Shown here: piece after piece, positions 10,862 to 22,751 of the stretch
Layout of the letters: the number at the start of each line of letters is the position of its first letter
How positions within the stretch are numbered: the first letter of the stretch is position 1
Origin: Protopterus annectens
Taxonomy: Eukaryota; Chordata; Ceratodontiformes; Protopteridae
Length of the DNA: 64,000 nucleotides
Assembly (NCBI RefSeq): GCF_019279795.1
Contig: NC_056727.1
Span: forward strand, 1,206,315,327 to 1,206,379,326
Reading direction: 5' to 3'
Translations under genes and position numbers: made by a program
Notes under the pieces: model-generated
What the model was told of the DNA's origin: nothing
Seen by the model: only the letters and a program-made list of their open reading frames with translations
The model's database searches: none

Positions 10862-11140
10862 TATATTTCTGTATATATCTTGTTTTGTGATACAAGGAAA
10901 ATGTCTGCTGTACAGTGTAAGTTGACCATGTACCACTTGGCATAACCCACAAGTAACAGTGCATATATCAAGTATTATATGTGCAACTTTTCACTGTCAG
11001 ATAGGGAATGTCATGGCCTATAGTTCTGGGCTAGATGCCACCTCTTCGCCTGCACAAGTCTGCAGGAGGGATTGCCATGCTACTGCTGTTGGCTGGCCAC
11101 AGTTATGATCATCAGTTGTGGGGGGAAATGCTACAGCAAG

Positions 11141-11302
11141 CTGCACTTCCATTATTGGTAACTGCCCGTGGCACCAGATCAATGCCTGATCATGCTGCAC
11201 TTCCATTATTGGTAACTGACCATGGCACCAGATCGATGCTTGATCATGCTACACTTCCATTATTGGTAACTGCCTATGGCACCAGATTGATGCTTGATCA
11301 TG
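11141..11302. repeat. 54-bp tandem repeat, three copies
   Basis: Units start at 11141, 11195 and 11249 with CTRCACTTCCATTATTGGTA. The period is 18 codons and passes through an open frame (11035-11373) with no recognisable similarity. It lies at the 3' side of the minus-strand Harbinger transposase relic. Confidence 0.85.
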
Positions 11303-11379
11303 TTGTTCAGAACGCAGAAGGTTGTAAACATCCTGCACATAGTAGCAGGATCATATTGATGGGGCGCCTCTGATTTGTC

Positions 11380-12130
11380 CTAGAAACAGAAATGGGCACT
11401 CTGAGCAAATCAAACACTCGCTCAGGATAGGATGGTGTTGAAACACTCTTCAACAGCTCCTAGGGGATTATAGACTGAAGCCATTAGCCATGGTTTGAAT
11501 GGGTAGCCTGCAACACCTAAAAAACAAAACAAAAGAAGGAGGGGACACATAACAAAATGGTATGAAACTCAATACTACCTTTTCTTCTAACAGATACAGA
11601 AATGACTATGATTATTAACTGTATAATAATTTGCACTTACTATCTAGGTGACCATGAGGAATTCTACTTGCATTCATTCTGTTAAATTGCTCAGTTATTG
11701 TCATTTCTGCTTGTTGTACCCTTCCACACATACTTACACTTGGAGCTTTTCTTCCTGGGACTCTGCTGAAATAAACCAACTTATGTCTAGGTGAACAACC
11801 CCATATAAACAAATGCTAATCAATCAATTAGTCAATCAATCAATCAATCAAGCAAGCAAGCAATCAGTCAATCTTACCATGCAGGAATAGATGGTGCAGT
11901 GAGCTTTTGTGCCAAATATGAGAATCATGAGCTCTGCTAGGATGCTGGGCAGACCCAGTGGTGATGCATCTCCATGCATCACATACTTCCTGGCAGATAA
12001 TGGAATGGTAGCCATGCCTGTTCCAGTACCACACCCTCCCGGCTACAGATAGGGCCCTAATAGCAACCTGCATGCAATCTTTCACACTAGGTGTGCCATT
12101 TCATGGAAAGCACCGCTGGTACTGTCTCAG
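11380..12130 (-). pseudogene. PIF/Harbinger transposase relic
   Basis: On the minus strand, KDCMQVAIRA and NRHGYHSIICQEVCDA followed by SRAHDSHIW (about 12085-11880) match the conserved IDCTHV...NRKGYHSINVQ...STHDSRIF core of Harbinger DDE transposases. GYPFKPWLM near 11500 matches the GYPLxPWLxTP block. Several catalytic-core positions are changed, stops are present, and an L2 tail interrupts the gene at 11738-11862. The N-terminal exons were not recognised. In an intact element the enzyme cuts the terminal repeats and inserts at a 3-bp TTA or TAA site. Confidence 0.65.
11738..11862 (+). mobile_element. L2-type 3' tail fragment
   Basis: CTTGGAGCTTTTCTTCCTGG followed by GACTCTGCTGAAATAAA is the L2 3'-end segment. 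It ends in repeated TCAATCAA units, the usual simple tail of L2 and L2-mobilised SINEs. The piece interrupts the Harbinger transposase relic. Confidence 0.65.
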
Positions 12131-12249
12131 TCCTGAGGTGTCTACTCTAAACCTGTTCAAGGTTTCCTCCTCAGCTAAGTTCAGATGCATTAGCCTTTGA
12201 CTAGATCATTTTCTCCTTCTTGGTTGATGAGCACCATTTGGATCACCTG

Positions 12250-13148
12250 GCATATCACAGCAGGCATCTTCTTAGACCAAGAAGTGAATATGAAAATGTG
12301 TGAATTCACCTTTTATAATTCCTGGGTGTATGGCACCCTTGCTCATCACAAAGCAACTATAAATCACACGAAAGTGGCAAAAGCACCTTATTTGTATAAG
12401 ATGGTTGCAGATTTTTTTCACTCATTTTTTATTTACATCTTACTATTGTCTCATTTCTAAACATTTTTCTCAAAGCTACTTCTGCCAGTCGCACCAAACT
12501 GCAGCTCAGGTCTCTGAATCATGCCTAATTTGTGCTTGTTCACAGCCTGCACATGTACCCACTCCACATATGGCTCCACATATGGATATGAATGCTGCCC
12601 AAGGTTTGTGGTTTTTGTCAAACAGAAATCTCTGATAAGAATATGATGTTTTTATCCAGAGTGATTACTACTACCTCTCAGTGATTGAAATGATACTCCA
12701 GATAGTAGACAGGTTGTGCAGTCTACCTGCCTTATTAGCTTGATAGCTTTAGCTGCCTCTGCATTTTATGCTGTTGCTTACCACTGTTTTTTACTGATGT
12801 TTGACCTGATTGGGCTAGACACTCTTCACTAAAAGCCTCCACTACAATGAACATGGAACCTTAGTGAATGGCTTCAGATTTGGTTTATTGTAAGTTTAAC
12901 TATAATGATTGCACTAATTATATAGTTTTTTTCTTTTTCTCTCCCTAGTTCCTGTCAACCATCTAACTTCTGCTGTTCAGTCTTATACCACCACAGAGGT
13001 GACAGCTAGGATTTGCAATGTTTTCATCAAGACAGTCATAAGTATTTTTTTATTTATTCTTAAACCTTATCTCCAGTGGCTGATATAAATATCTGAAGAT
13101 GAGAGGGCCTGTAACCCATTGCCTGAGAGTTTGCTTCCCCCTTCCACC
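12250..13148. other. No recognised feature
   Basis: The stretch upstream of the Harbinger transposase relic probably holds its N-terminal exons and right end, but no terminal repeat or domain could be identified. Confidence 0.35.
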
Positions 13149-13149
13149 G

Positions 13150-13161
13150 CACACACACACA

Positions 13162-13227
<66 letters not shown>
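13150..13227. repeat. (CA)n microsatellite
   Basis: About 78 bp of CA with one AA interruption near 13164. Frames encoding TH or CV repeats through it are artefacts. Confidence 0.95.
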
Positions 13228-14858
13228 ATGAAGGGTACAGCACCTGGCAGAGATAATATGCTACATGCCAGTAGGTTAGACCAACCAACATCAAGCATGC
13301 CTAAATGTCCTTGTTCCAGTAATTTCCCAAACTTTCAGGTCTTCAATAATGACATCCCTCTAATATTTAAAGTGTCAGTGTTTACCTCTGTCCTTACCAC
13401 TGCTTAGGTCACCTTTTATTCTTAATGCAAGTTAAAAAAACTTTTCATATACTAGCATCAAATTTCCTGGCACTACCTATCTCAGAATATAAGGCAAATA
13501 AATGAGATAAGACTTAAAGGAAGAAAACAAAAGCAAATGTTTCACTAATAATAAGGATATCTGAAGAGAAATTAATAACATATACATTTAGAACTTCCAT
13601 CTGTAAAGATATGTGAGATTCTCCAAATAACAAATGATACATCATAAAATAACTAAAATGTTGCGATAAATAGTGTACAAAAATACATAGGATATGTATG
13701 TGTAATAGTTGGTGTTTTTCCTAGCAAAATGTTAGGTGTATGCAAGTGATAGTCGGTGTTGTTAAAGTCAGAATTTGTAAATACTGCAAAAAAGTGCACA
13801 GTGTGTGTCCATGTGAAATTTGCTTTTGATTATTGTGATGTAAGTGCCTCTTCGACAACACTCACCTTTCTTATCAAGCTCTGACCATGTGGAATTCACT
13901 ATGTTGCCACCTGCAGCTGGAGTGTACTACAGAAGGTTCCCGTAACATATATATTTCATATGACATAGATTATGGAATGCTGAAAATGTTATCTCCAGAA
14001 GATATAATGACATTTCTAAGTATTTTAAAATATGTTTCATTGTGTATGTAATTGTTTTTATTATAAAATTCATATTTGTAAACTCAACAACAATTTTTAG
14101 CTTGGTTTATTTAATAAACAATAGGTAAAAAAATTAATAGATGGAAAGCCCAGCCCAAGACTAAGAGTACAGACTGACATGTAAAAAAACAAAACTCTAG
14201 GTCTTATTAATCGGGAATTTATTAAATAATTTAGTGCTTTCATCCATACAACTGTGCAGACTTTTTCAGAAGTCAAAGTCTAGTTAAAAAACATTCTGAA
14301 AAACTGTTTAAAATCACATGATAAAACACACCAATAAAATTTAATTAATTTAATAGTATCTCAACCTTAAAACAGTATTTAAAGAAAGATCATTTAAACA
14401 AGGATAAGCTCCCATCATAATTCTCTATACGAAAGATGATTTCTCCAGTCACCACCTCTCAATTTTTATATCCCTTTTTCAAAATGAAAAACAAAAATGT
14501 ATTAAAATTTGTACAAGTACCTCTATGTTTCACTAAGCATGATTCTGATTCATTTTCTTAATAGCATAATTATAATAGTAAATATGGAATCAAAGTGCTT
14601 TTTCAGTCTTTCCAACATAAAATGCTGGACAGAAAACCCATGTTGCTATATAAATAACTCCAAAAGTATTACAATTATAATGACCAGAACAAGTATAAGT
14701 GATGTTGTCATGTCCTTTCAGAATGAACTTACTATTATTAATATATCTGCATTGCTTTCAATGCTCACATTGGAGCATCACAACAGGAAACATTACTTAG
14801 ACCACATGTATTATTCTCTAATTTTCTCTTAATATCACAGCTACCATCATCTCTTAAT
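13228..14858. other. AT-rich stretch with no recognised feature
   Basis: No coding similarity or repeat structure is visible. A partial local duplication of about 28 bp (ATCACAGCTACCATCAT versus ATTACAACTACCATCAT) lies at 14833-14876, just before the SINE. Confidence 0.4.
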
Positions 14859-14876
14859 ATTACAACTACCATCATA

Positions 14877-15146
14877 ATTCTGCGGTGGTACAGCGGTTGA
14901 GTTGTTACCTCACAGCAAGAGGTTCTCCTGTTCGATTCTTGGCTGGAGTGCCTTCTGTGTGGGGTCTGCATGTTCTCCCCGTGGTCGAGTGGCCTCTGAA
15001 AGACATGCATGAATGGGCGTGCCTTCGCTGAAGGTTGGGCGTTGTGCTGGCAACTCGGCACCATAAAAATCGACTGCCAATCATTACTGGACCGGAGTTC
15101 CGCTGTGGCGACCCCTAACCGGGAAAAGCCAAAAAGACAAACAAAC
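14877..15146 (+). mobile_element. tRNA-headed SINE, copy A, with target duplication
   Basis: The head contains an A-box-like GGTGGTACAGCGG and a B box TGTTCGATTC. The body has TTCTGTGTGGGGTCTGCATG, and the tail has CGCTGTGGCGACCCCTAAC followed by an A/C-rich end. It is bounded by the 18-bp direct repeat ATTACAACTACCATCATA at 14859-14876 and 15147-15164, so the borders are exact. The body lacks a segment present in copy B at 59916. RNA polymerase III promoter function is inferred from the boxes. Confidence 0.9.
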
Positions 15147-15164
15147 ATTACAACTACCATCATA

Positions 15165-17413
15165 AATAAATCTGGGTTTAATCCCAACTTTTCACCCAAG
15201 TCATCTGTTACAGTCAAAATCTGCCAATGACTACTAATAGTGCTAATAAAATCAAAATTATCATTAGAAAATGGGAAAGTCATTACCTTGCTAAAATATT
15301 TTGTCAAATGCACAAGTTGTGCACTATTAAAATTTGCAGACTGTAATGTTGTTTTCAAAACATAATTTCTTTCTTCTACCACTTCTGAAATAATCTTATC
15401 AACTATAAAAAGGTTATTTTGCTTTCCAAAAACATAGCTCTTGCAAAATGAACTTATTTCATAAAAATGTCATAATCTGACTTGGGGATTCAATAAACTC
15501 CATGGAGGGTCCGCACAAAGACTACACAGAGATTACATGTTTGCACGGTGAGCAGCAGCTCTATTTACATATTCATGCTGCACACTGTGTTTAAATGTAA
15601 ACAAGAGCAGTTTTGTGGCTAGCAACAGTGCTGCTGGCCAGGAAACCATGTAAAGCAACATAGACAGCAGCGGATGTGTAGACATGTTTACCTACGGCCA
15701 AACTAGATCTACGCAGTTGTGCAGAATGCCACAATGAATAACAGGGTTAATAATATAGCAATGTATACAGTACAAATAGAGTATTGTGGAATCCCATTTC
15801 AGATATACTGAGCAAAGGTTGTGTAAATGATCTATAACAGTACATGGACTGTCATTTAAAATACTCAGTCAGGGGAAGTGTGTGTATTGCATAGGGACAC
15901 ATAGATGAATTGTAGGAATGAACACAGGGAAAGAGGACAGGTGAAACATCTTAATGTACAGCAGATGAGGGCATGTAAATGAAGACAGTTGGAGCAGGAA
16001 CACTAATCACATCTCAACATGCTACAGTATGGACTGCAATGTGAAAATGTATATTATGTGACTGTCACGTGAGGTGACATAACAATGGAAAAGATAACTT
16101 TGTGATATAAGCATCCTGACATGAACAATGGAGAGGACATCTATCAGGATGTTATATACAATGGGGATTAGGGCATATTGTGAAGCTGTGCAAAATGAGT
16201 TGCCTGAATATAACTGCAATGTCAGCAGAGGTCTCCAACAAGTGGGACACATAGTTACAGGCTCATTGACAAGTGTAAATAGAAACATGCACATTCATGG
16301 ACAATATCAGAATAATACCATCACAAATCCAATATCTCTAACACAACATATGTGACGTGAGTGATCATCGATGGTTCTGCACGAACTCACTTGTACAACT
16401 ATTATGAGATGCCAGCAATCTATGAGGGTAATCAAGCACACTGTCCTGACTCTGTGACATCTACTGGAGGTATTAGAGGGACACTGCTATACCTGTATGT
16501 GACATTATGATCAATACAGGTGAGTTGACAGGTGTGCATGGCATATATATGGCAAATCCACACTGTCACAAATGTAACCCATACCATCAATGTTGTCAAA
16601 CAGCTATGTATATACTGTGTGTATCACTGGAACAGGTATCACACATGCATCTGGTAACACCTTTATGGGGATTCCGCACCATCTGACAGTAATGTTTATG
16701 CAACAAGAAGAATACCCAGGTATGACCAATAAGATGTGTGGGAGCTTACTGTGGCAAAGTTGATATACTTGAGTTATGCATCCCTGTGAGATGTATAGGG
16801 AGGTAAAAGATGAAGGGTGCATTGTACTCAGCTATTGGTGTGATGAAAATTGTGAACTGTGGAAGTATTATGATTTTTGATGTGGATGTCCTGCACATAC
16901 TCAGGAGTTGTGTTACAAACAAGGGAGTAGTCACCACTGTGAACACATTCTGGTGGACGTTCCACATACCATCTACCTCAGTACACAGGTCACATACCAC
17001 TTGGTCTTCTCATAGGGGTGTGATATCTACATTATCATTGGGTTGTGCATTAGTTTTCATAACATACCTCTCTGGACTATATGAAGAGACACAGGATTGA
17101 ACTGTCAGATTACGTGTAACAGGCAGGTATGACCATCTAAGCAGCATTCTACCTTCACATAGGATGATGCCACAATATCAGTAAAATTGAAGGACTTCAA
17201 CAATTGGCTTAGGTTCTGGTGTTAATCCAGGGGAATCCAGTATCTCTCAGCCTGGGATTACATGGTCAACAAGCCACACTGCTTTGTCAGAAATGGTTCC
17301 AACCTGTGTCCTCTAGGCTGTCGGATACTGGCAAAGTGCTTGCCTTCCCCATAGTGGCTTTGTTATACAATGTGAAAGCAACAAAAGTTCTGATATAAAA
17401 AACATCCACTGGA
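15165..17413. other. No recognised feature
   Basis: About 2.2 kb with scattered short open frames on both strands, none with recognisable domains. No terminal repeats or tandem arrays stand out. Confidence 0.4.
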
Positions 17414-18145
17414 GGCAAACTCAAAGTTCTACTGCTTAATGCTAGGAGCTGCACCAGAGGAAATGGCCAACCTGATAGTTGACAGATTTGGCACAAACTT
17501 CAACCCCCTGGCTCCACCGGCCATACCCCAAAGCATACCTGACATCAGTCCCTTGCCTAGTATCTCTAGACATCAGGCCATATCTGTGGTTTCCAAGGCT
17601 AAAAACCTCAATGGTAACATATAGCATCCCAGGTTACTTACTAAGCAATTTAAAATGGGATCTAGTGGAACAAATTAGCTTCCTCTTTAACCATAGCCTG
17701 AGAACTGGCTTTGCTCCAGTGGAGTGAAAAACAGCAGCAGTAATCTCCTTGCACAAAATGGTGCCATCAACCAATCCTGGTAACTATAGACCTCTAAGTC
17801 TAACCAGACTCACCTGCAAGCCCATCGAAAGAATCATCATGGACCTTATCAACAAAGACATAGGTGACCTTCAAACTCTAGACCCAACCCAATTTGGCTT
17901 CATTAGGGTAGATCATGCTTAGTAAACCTAGTAGACTTCTTCAAGAAAGTCATCTAAGCCCTGTATGAAGGTAAGACAGCGAATACCGCCTATATTGATC
18001 TGACCAAGAGTTTTGACACAATCCCCCACTCAGGTATCATTGAGAAAGTCTCCCAGCCAGGAAATAACATTACATCACTAGATGGTTAGCCAATTGGCTC
18101 ACCGACAGAACACACACTGTCAAAGTTGATGACTGAACCTGCTTC
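17414..18145 (+). mobile_element. CR1-like LINE fragment, internally deleted (copy B)
   Basis: It begins with an endonuclease N-terminus, LKVLLLNARS (17420), then jumps to the pre-RT region PLAPPAIPQSIP. The RT follows with WDLVEQISFLFNHSLRTGF, NPGNYRPLSLTRLTCKPIE, LINKDIGDLQTLDPTQFGF and AYIDLTKSFDTIPHSGIIE. Several stops and frameshifts are present. It breaks off after the RTEHTLSK region near 18145. The sequence corresponds to the segments of copies A and C upstream of and including the first catalytic aspartate. Confidence 0.85.
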
Positions 18146-20300
18146 CCTGTTTGCATCTAGTTAAGTGGTGAGCAAATGCAAGCCTCATTGATAAAATTAT
18201 GAGAGTTCTGCATACTAAGTGTATGAAATACACCTGCAGCTTAGCTGACTCAGTGGCAGCAGGTGTAAATGAGTTGACACATTTCTTTTGGAGCCCAGAT
18301 GATATAGGGTTCGAATCAAAGTGTAGCAAATAATTTTAAATGTGTATTTGTACTGCAATGACATAATTCCTTATTTTACATTCACTGTGTGTTACCATAG
18401 CACAGAGTGTTTAAGTGGCATTGCACTTTAGTAACCACACCATTAGTGCGTGATTCCAAACTCAGCACAAACACACAGGCGAAAAAGTGAAGGGATCCAT
18501 AGCTTTTTTTTACTTATGTGTTTTGTGTGTGATTCTATTTTTGACCAGGTTTAAGGTGTTAAAATGGTGTAGATAGGAAACTGGTTAAATGTGGGGGTAT
18601 GGGGTCAAGCAAGGGGAAGACCAGAGGGAAAGCAATATAGGAATGTGCAGGAAGGAGGTAGGAAAGAGTCATAGCTATCCGCTTCTTCAACAGTGTGAAA
18701 TGAAAATATGCACAGAATATTAACTGAATTTGGATTGTCACCTCAAAAAGAGGGGTGACAGCAACCCAATCATGTTGTATAGCCAATTGAACCAAATCAA
18801 ATGTGTCAAGAAGATGCATGTGTGAAGTGGAGAGCTGTGTATGGGATGATATTTTTTTAGGACAAATGCCTATTTTTTTACTTCAGTAAGAGAGGAATTT
18901 CGGGTAAGAGACATAGGAATTTCTGGGTCAGGTAAGTAGGTTATGTTAGGGAGCAGATGCAAACAGGACTAACAAGGCAAGACACGGGGATAGTGAGGAA
19001 CACAAAAGGTTGAGGACACCATGATTGAGGGTAGACAGGAGACAACAGAGGCCCATGCCTGTCAAATATAGGGACAGTGAGAATCTAGTCCTCACCTACA
19101 AGACTGTCATCCCCATCCTCTTACTCCACTGGCTGTTGGAGTGCTTGATGTCTTCTCCTACAGACTATAAGAAAGAGCAACCTCTCCATCTGGTATAAGC
19201 ATACACCAATGGTGCTGTGCATGACCATATGCAACAACCCTGGCATCTGCTGGCAGGTGATAAAATCCCAACCTTTGCCAACACTGCTGGAGAGTACCAC
19301 AACACCAGCTGCCGGGTAATGTTACCTGAGGGTGCAGGGGCAGCAGAGGCAGTACAGCCTGGTTGGGTTCTAGATGTGCTGGGCATTGGTGCTGGAGCCG
19401 GTGGAAAGGGGGAAGGCTGAGCCACTGGGGTTGGCCTACCTACCTGTGCTGTAAAGCATTTTGTGATTTGTCAGAGATGGATGGCATGGAAACATTTTGA
19501 TGAGACACAGAAAAAAAAAGAGATACGTGTTGCGATGAGAGAAAAAAAGAAATACGATTAGTGCCATCATATGTGACATACGATGCATTATCACAATAAT
19601 AAAAGTATTTTGTCTGAATGTTTGCATTAAAGTATGCTTCTTAACAACTCCAAACTATAATTAAAGATTGCTCAAATTAATCCCTACAATGTGCAGATAT
19701 TGCATATATGCTTGGTCCAATTACACAGTTTAAGATAATAGCAGGACATTTATGCCACTTGTATAGAAATTATTTTATGTAATATTTTTAAAGAATTGTA
19801 ACATTTTATAGTAGTTACTTGTGGTATTTGAACCTACAATGTCTGACTACAGTCTTACACTTGACTCCTACAGTTGGTTTGTGCTAAAGACTTTTACAGT
19901 TAGGATGTGCATGCTTACTTTGCTACAATGGTAGAGAAAATAATTTTTAATTTAAAAGCTACGATAATACTTCTCTTGTGCTGCATACATACCTCTTGTT
20001 TCCCTCATTCTCTCTAGACACTTATAATGAGCCTGCCTATTCACAGTAAACTATACATTAGTTGTGGAATGAAGAGAGGAGAACAGAACATTATGCATAG
20101 CAGTCTTGCCTATATGAGGTTTCTAGCTGCTATAAATTCTCTTTATTAGTATACTTACACAACTGTGGGATGTTACTAGTCCTGAACTCATACTGCCACT
20201 GATTGAGTGTATCCCTCTTGCATCATTTCAGATCATTAAAGAGATGCCTACATTGTTGTCCAATCTTTGGAATTCCAGCTGCACTGGAGATAGCCTTGGC
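18146..20300. other. Mostly unrecognised, with one tRNA-like segment
   Basis: At 18226-18320 an A-box-like GCTGACTCAGTGG and a B-box-like GGTTCGAATC lie about 70 bp apart. This suggests a tRNA-derived SINE head, but the body and tail were not recognised. At 19165-19425 the minus strand encodes a proline/alanine-rich frame, vaguely like linkers of Harbinger Myb proteins, which is too weak to call. The rest is AT-rich. Confidence 0.3.
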
Positions 20301-20304
20301 CAGA

Positions 20305-20751
20305 CTATTTCAGACTTGTACTGGGAGCCGGTAAAGTCCACCTCCAAAAGTCTTCGGCTGTGTACTTTACAAGGAGTCCAATCAAGATTAAGGACTCCTC
20401 AATACCCCACCTTTGCACCCTAAAATTGCCACATTCTCTTCTACCACCAGACATGTCAAACCAGAAAGAACAGCAATAGCTAATAATGATTTCCTGCCAA
20501 TGCCTGTTATCATGTTTACTGGTAGTGCGCAAACCCGAACAATGATGCCAACCATGTTTGCGCAATGTTAAGCAGACGGCAACAGTGCCAACCAGAGAGG
20601 AAAGTAGTTTTGGAAATTGGAAGGTTAATCTGACACTCTGTGTCAGTTTAGGTTGTTTGATGTTGGAACTGTTAGCTGATTTCACTTTGCAGACATGTAC
20701 TGGGGGCATACATTTCATGACCTGACACATACTTGCTTTGGCTTTATACAC
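20305..20751 (-). other. 148-residue open frame, no recognised product
   Basis: This is the longest unassigned frame in the 18-22 kb stretch, reading from ATG at 20751 to a stop at 20305. Base composition is richer in G+C than the neighbourhood. The product is Cys/Trp-containing and shows no domain, signal peptide or repeat that I can identify. It could be part of an unrecognised repeat or a chance frame. I do not call it a gene. Confidence 0.2.
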
Positions 20752-21684
20752 TGATAAAATAGATTTTTACAATGTGAGATTCAAATCTATGCATAAGAGA
20801 AAAAACGTTTTCTTCCACAGCTGTGATTTTTCATCTTTGCCACAGAAGAAGTCCTTGTCAGACATAGTCATCAATTATATATAAATACACATGACATATT
20901 GAGGGGTTAACCATGTATGCATGTGACCTGACAAGGTCCTGGTTTATACATTCATGTCTGTATGAGTCTTATTGAAGTCTGAAGGCCACCCAAGGCCAGA
21001 TAACACAATTATAATTACAGAAAAATAGTAATCTGTATACCCTTAGTCATATATATAATTCATATGAGCTCCACTGCTATGCATACTTATTGTAATTGTT
21101 ATTTATAATTATGTTTAACTTTTTATGTCACATTTAATATAAAGTAAAAAGGAACAACAGTAAAAATATTTGAAATTTCCTCTATTAGAAGCCAGGACCA
21201 TCTGTATTGCAGCTCTACACTTACACCTGCTGCCACAGGAACAGATAAATACCAGTTGGATATTTTCTTATTCATTATTAACTTTGTGCATTAACCGCCA
21301 TGCAAGCCACATAGAGTGTTTTTATGATGTCTAATATACTTCATAGAATGTATCCATTTTGAAATTAACTATCTGCTTTCTTTCTGCAGGTGTTGGGGAA
21401 GGTTGCTAAGCACTGCGCAATGTCATTAAGTGGTGTTGAGTGATGGAAAGCAAAAAATGCAACAATGTATCCTTTTTGAAATCAAGAATGTCTGCATCCT
21501 GTGTGCAGGTTTTCTGTCTGCTTCGTGTGTGGGCCATTATGCCAAATTTGCCCAATGGTAAGCATCTTGCAAACAAACCAAGCAAAATTAAACTTGTTTT
21601 AGCCTTGTGAGTAGTGTTTAGTGTCTTTCTGAAAAGACAAAGGTGGGACTTGTACCCTGATCTACAGATAGTACATTTACTTAT

Positions 21685-21905
21685 TGGCTTTTGTTTACCG
21701 GGATAGTCCACTGGGCCATTAAGAGCCCATTTTCAGTGGAGTCCTTGGGAGAAAAGCTGCAAAATACATTACATGTTACAAATAAGAACAGTTTGTATGA
21801 ATTTTACAAGCTAAGTAGAAAAGTTAAAGAAGTTCCAGTTCAAGAAGTTAACTTCAAAAGAATCAATATACATATGGATGTATATGCATACTTAGATACA
21901 TAGCT
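21685..21905 (-). mobile_element. L2-type 3' end fragment
   Basis: In reverse complement it carries the L2 3' segment: TTTTCTCCCAAGGACTCCAC, then GAAAATGGGCTC and a CCCGGTAAACAAA end. The part toward 21905 has no recognisable protein similarity. It is probably a short 5'-truncated L2 copy or an L2-tailed SINE. Confidence 0.6.
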
Positions 21906-22181
21906 TGCACAGATGAGATAATGACAGCACAGGAAATTAGTCATTGTACATTTAGTGTATGGGTATATGCTGTGTGGATCAATGTGTTTAGCAGATGTGC
22001 TAGACACACAAGTGATTCACAGGTATAGCTGATGTATTGGTTATCAGAGAAGCACATTACTTGACTTTAATTGTGTTCATCCATTACCCGTGTTTGCTCT
22101 AAGCCACACACATTGCAAAAACTGAAATAAAAAAAAAAATAGAAAAGAAATCTATAAAATAAACAATACAGAATATATGAT

Positions 22182-22345
22182 GTGAAGTTGTACTATCTCG
22201 CCATTTTGTTCTTACAAATGGGTTCGGAGCCAATCCCTCGGCTCTGAGTCGGCCGCTTTCCGAGCTCAGACTCTCAGAGAAGCTCGAGACCTAGTGGATA
22301 TCCCATGATTCCCTGCTATAATTCCCCAGATCTAGTTTGCCACTG
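22182..22345 (+). repeat. DIRS copy 1 left inverted terminal repeat
   Basis: The sequence from the element tip through TCGGAGCCAATCCCTCGGCT and TCCCATGATTCCCTGCT is the reverse complement of the right end at about 28215-28380, with small differences. Confidence 0.85.
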
Positions 22346-22644
22346 CAACGATCGCAAGCTCTCAAGAGTGAAGCTCGGGCCAGTGAAAACTTTTCTTATT
22401 TAAAATTTTTGTAGTTTAAGAATTTTTTTTTTTGATAGTCTTAAATTAGTTAGTTTTGGTAGAGTAGATTTTCTATAGTAATTTAGTAGTTGAAGGAGTT
22501 TTTTTTTTTTTTCTCCTTAGTTAGTAGTTGACAGGGCTCTTTCAATATATTATTATATACATATTATAGTCTAGTGTGCTGTGGAGTGTTTTTTGCTAGT
22601 AGTTTAAGCTTTATAATAGCTTAGGATAATTTAGTCGGTGTTTG

Positions 22645-22651
<7 letters not shown>

Positions 22652-22697
<46 letters not shown>
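22652..22697. repeat. (TA)n microsatellite in the DIRS leader
   Basis: About 46 bp of TA lies 55 bp upstream of the gag start codon, within the element's leader. Confidence 0.95.
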
Positions 22698-22705
<8 letters not shown>

Positions 22706-22751
22706 GTAGAATACTTAAGCTTATTTCTTGCGTTTTTTGTTGGACTTTAGT

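Noticed and set aside
10277..10964. Open frames with YIYIYI runs on both strands
   Set aside because: Produced by the TA tracts flanking the foldback MITE; the remainder is MITE arm.
13050..13407. Open frames rich in Cys-Val or Thr-His
   Set aside because: They run through the CA/GT microsatellite. The same holds for frames at 45815-46357, 52865-53366 and 63788-63982.
18226..18320. Functional tRNA gene
   Set aside because: A- and B-box-like sequences are present, but no cloverleaf can be formed; at best a SINE head.
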